Positions 5,020 through 7,208 of a DNA stretch of 7,208 nucleotides are shown one piece after another; positions within the stretch are counted from its first letter, which is position 1, and each line of letters starts with the position of its first letter. Origin of the DNA: JBHHWH01 sp046756405 (lineage in GTDB: Bacteria > Actinomycetota > Acidimicrobiia > Spongiisociales > ZC4RG35); the NCBI GenBank assembly GCA_046756405.1, contig JBHHWH010000104.1, positions 1 through 7,208 on the forward strand, given 5' to 3'. A program made the position numbers and the translations under genes. The notes beneath the pieces were generated by a model. It was not told the DNA's origin, ran no database searches, and worked only from the letters and a program-made list of their open reading frames with translations.

Positions 5020-5342
5020 TGCCCCGACACCGCAACAAGCAGCCTGTCCGTGAAGTCCCCGCCGCCAAGCATGGGGACCGGCAGGCTCTGACAGAATTGC
5101 AGCAGGCAGCTCCCCTTCCGGCTCCTGCTGCACCGGGAGAGGGGGGTGCGCCCACTGGGGTTCCGTCTCCGCTCCCCCCTCCCGGATTAGACGTATTCGC
5201 CCCCTCCGAAAACCCCGGCCAGCCCGACACCACCGTCCTCCCCCCCGACGAGTACGCCCTCATCGACGCCCTTTACGCCCGCTTCCCCAACGAGGACCTG
5301 CGGCGGCTGAAAGAGCGGATAGCCGAACTGCTGGCGGAGTGA
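5019..5342 (+). CDS. Pro/Ala-rich small virion or assembly protein
   Basis: The protein has 107 residues. A basic N-terminus (MPRHRNKQPVREVPAAKHG) is followed by a short helix (21-30), a disordered Pro/Ala/Gly stretch (31-72) and an amphipathic C-terminal helix (76-106) containing DEYALIDALYARFP and LRRLKERIAELL. It starts in a TGATG overlap with the portal stop, with AGGGGG eight bases upstream, and ends one base before the next start. Small proteins of this shape often follow the portal gene in actinobacteriophages, and a scaffold- or linker-like assembly role would suit the basic end, flexible middle and helical end. I do not recognise a named family, so the function is inferred only from composition and position. 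Confidence 0.85.
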   Translation: MPRHRNKQPVREVPAAKHGDRQALTELQQAAPLPAPAAPGEGGAPTGVPSPLPPPGLDVFAPSENPGQPDTTVLPPDEYALIDALYARFPNEDLRRLKERIAELLAE

Positions 5343-5343
5343 C

Positions 5344-7208
5344 ATGAGTGTTGGACCTTTCCTGAGTCCCGAGAAGGAAGAAAAGCTGTTCGAGGAGCTG
5401 GAACAGCGGCGCTCCCGGCGGGAGGTTCTCAAACAGTCGGTCACCCCGGAGATGGCCGAGATCGCCTCCGGTCTGGCCGACGCCTACCCGTGGCTCGACC
5501 CCGGAGTCGTCCAGTCCCTCACCCAGGCAGGCATCCCCGCCAACTCAGAGGAGGCCCTCACCGTCGCCCAGGTTGCCGCCCTGGCAGGACTCCGCGACAA
5601 CGAGTTCAGCGAACCCGCCCCCGACCTGCCGGACAGCCAGTTCGACGCCATGTGGGATCTGGTCTCGGACAGGGCGGCGAAGGCCCTACAGCAGCCTCTA
5701 CGGCTGGGAATGGCAGCTATAGCTTTCCCCATTGAGGAGATTCTAGAGAGAGGCATCCCTGCCTTTCTGGAGGCCGAAGAGGCCACTCCACCCCGTATCA
5801 GCCCCGTAGACGACCCTATCCTCGGTCAGTTCGCCCCCCAGAACCTTGCGGCCAGCCTCAGCCGTCTCACCCAAGGCGAGTTCTGGGACCGCTTCTGGAC
5901 GAACCTTACCGAACGGGCAGCCCCCTCCACTCTCGCTCTCGCCGTTGGTGACTTCCTCAGCCCTGACCGTAGCCCTGCCCTGTTCGGGTTCGACAAGCGG
6001 AAGGGTGAGGGGCTGATAGCCAACTTCGAGCGCCGCCAGGAACTCCGTAGTCGTCTCAAACTGGACGGCCAGGCGGTCACCCTTGGGCGGGGTATCGCAC
6101 GGAACGTCACCGAGCCGGGATCCACCCAGTATGACCTCCTCTCCGGCCTGTTCGACTTTGCAGCCAACCTGGTCCCGGTAGACCTGGGACTCGGTAAGGT
6201 CGCCAAGGGGGCCGGACTCATCTCCAAGGCTGAAATCATCCGGTCAGGTGGCAGGGTTGGCCTTCTCCCCGGGATCACACGCAACATCGACCTGGAAGCA
6301 GCCAAGGTGGGCTTCCTCGGCAGCCGGGTCGGTAGAAAGCTCATTGACGTACTCACCGAAGACAAGAACGTGGCCTCCATCTACGAGGCCCTAGGCCAGC
6401 GCAACCTGAACGTTGCCCGGGAGCTGGCCGACACTCGCACAGCCAGCGAGACGATGGAGGTTCTGCAACGACATCTCGGCCTGGGGCTGCGTGAAGTCCC
6501 AACTGCCGGACCTGTCGGTCAGGTGGTCGGTCGAGCCTTCGGTGACTACGGGGCGGTCTTCGGCCCCGGTGCTGCCGTCCGCCGCAGCGTCCGCAATGTC
6601 CGCATGTTCCAGGACATGCCGACCAGACCCCTTAACCCGTACGACATCGAGGATGCTGCCAAGACCATCCACGATTACGTCCGTACCGTCCGGTTGGGGG
6701 ACGATGTTCTGAACAGGTACCTGACCCGTCTCTCCGAAGTGAAGCGTGGTGACGCACCGGCCCTCTTCAGGGTGGCAACAGACCTTTACGACGAGACCTT
6801 CGAGAAGCTGATGAATGAGAACGTTGGCAAGGGGTTCCTCTCCCGACCGTTGAAGAAGCATGAGGCCCGCAAGCTTACTCGCGCATGGAAGGGCACCTAC
6901 GACGATACCCGGGCCTACTTCATCGACGCAGAGGGCCGCAACGCCGACCTGGCCCCTGCCCGTGCCCTCATAGACGACGAGGTAGAAGACATCCGCGCCA
7001 TACCTCACCTGGCCGTAGAGCGGCTCAATAATGTCGTACCCCTTCCCGACATTCAGGGCCTCAAACGAGCTACCTCCTACATATCCCGGGTGTGGGATAT
7101 CGCCCCGATAGAGGATGCGGTGATGGTCATGGGGTTCTTCACCAGCACTATCTGGAAGCCTATGCAGCTCATCACCCGAGCCGCCTATACCCTGCGTGTG
7201 ATTGGGGA
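5344..7208 (+). CDS. Very large hypothetical virion protein, cut by the right edge
   Basis: The frame is open from ATG 5344 to the edge, giving at least 621 residues without a stop. GGAG lies four bases upstream. The N-terminus is charged and helical (SPEKEEKLFEELEQRRSRRE, 8-27). It is followed by mostly helical sequence with Pro/Asp-rich linkers (86-98, 147-160) and a segment TEPGSTQYDLLSGLFDF (256-272) running into a Gly/hydrophobic stretch (NLVPVDLGLGKVAKGAGL, 275-292). The visible end carries IWKPMQLITRAAYTLRVIG (603-621). From memory I associate such W-K-P and R-V-x-G segments with giant structural or internal virion proteins of actinobacteriophages; this is unverified. No enzyme motif is evident in the visible part. 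Its place after the portal and the linker protein supports a virion component, possibly ejected with the DNA. A MuF-type head protein is an alternative I cannot confirm. Confidence 0.9.
   Translation, partial: MSVGPFLSPEKEEKLFEELEQRRSRREVLKQSVTPEMAEIASGLADAYPWLDPGVVQSLTQAGIPANSEEALTVAQVAALAGLRDNEFSEPAPDLPDSQFDAMWDLVSDRAAKALQQPLRLGMAAIAFPIEEILERGIPAFLEAEEATPPRISPVDDPILGQFAPQNLAASLSRLTQGEFWDRFWTNLTERAAPSTLALAVGDFLSPDRSPALFGFDKRKGEGLIANFERRQELRSRLKLDGQAVTLGRGIARNVTEPGSTQYDLLSGLFDFAANLVPVDLGLGKVAKGAGLISKAEIIRSGGRVGLLPGITRNIDLEAAKVGFLGSRVGRKLIDVLTEDKNVASIYEALGQRNLNVARELADTRTASETMEVLQRHLGLGLREVPTAGPVGQVVGRAFGDYGAVFGPGAAVRRSVRNVRMFQDMPTRPLNPYDIEDAAKTIHDYVRTVRLGDDVLNRYLTRLSEVKRGDAPALFRVATDLYDETFEKLMNENVGKGFLSRPLKKHEARKLTRAWKGTYDDTRAYFIDAEGRNADLAPARALIDDEVEDIRAIPHLAVERLNNVVPLPDIQGLKRATSYISRVWDIAPIEDAVMVMGFFTSTIWKPMQLITRAAYTLRVIG

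Overview
The window reads as the start of the packaging and head-assembly module of a tailed bacteriophage (Caudoviricetes), or of a prophage. This rests on an adjacent large terminase and portal protein. The DNA is GC-rich, codons mostly end in G or C, two of the main genes start with GTG, and several starts lack a Shine-Dalgarno (SD) sequence. That suggests a high-GC, probably actinobacterial, host; the host is inferred from composition and style, not from a marker gene. No integrase, tRNA, CRISPR array, insertion sequence or major capsid gene is visible.

Left part (1-413): two small genes point leftward. A 100-residue hypothetical protein (111-413) is followed after 3 bases by an Arg-rich protein that runs off the left edge. 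Each has a good SD sequence.

Middle part (414-962): about 550 bases without a convincing gene separate the leftward genes from the rightward operon. The region is unusually structured. It holds a dense cluster of CCGG tetramers containing a 10-bp tandem repeat (491-540), three 17-bp iterons (622-672), two operator-like dyads with centres 20 bp apart (667 and 687), another dyad at 833-848, and an actinobacterial-type -10 element (949-954) just upstream of an ATG. It is the natural place for divergent promoters and operators, and possibly for the packaging initiation site.

Right part (963-7208): a tightly packed rightward operon. The order is a possible 37-residue Arg/Pro-rich micro-ORF, the large terminase (TerL), a possible 27-residue bridging micro-ORF, a stand-alone BppU-type Ig-like protein, the portal protein, a Pro/Ala-rich linker protein, and a very large protein still open after 621 codons at the right edge. 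If both micro-ORFs are translated, almost every junction is a stop/start overlap (GTGGCTAA, ATGA, TAGTG, TGATG, TGATG), which implies translational coupling throughout.

The terminase pumps DNA through the portal into the prohead. The other proteins are probably virion or assembly components, but their exact jobs cannot be read from sequence. The most unusual points are a helix-turn-helix built into the N-terminus of TerL with no separate small terminase in view, the iteron/dyad region upstream that such a domain might recognise, and the two micro-ORFs that fit exactly around an SD-less terL start and a weakly primed BppU start.
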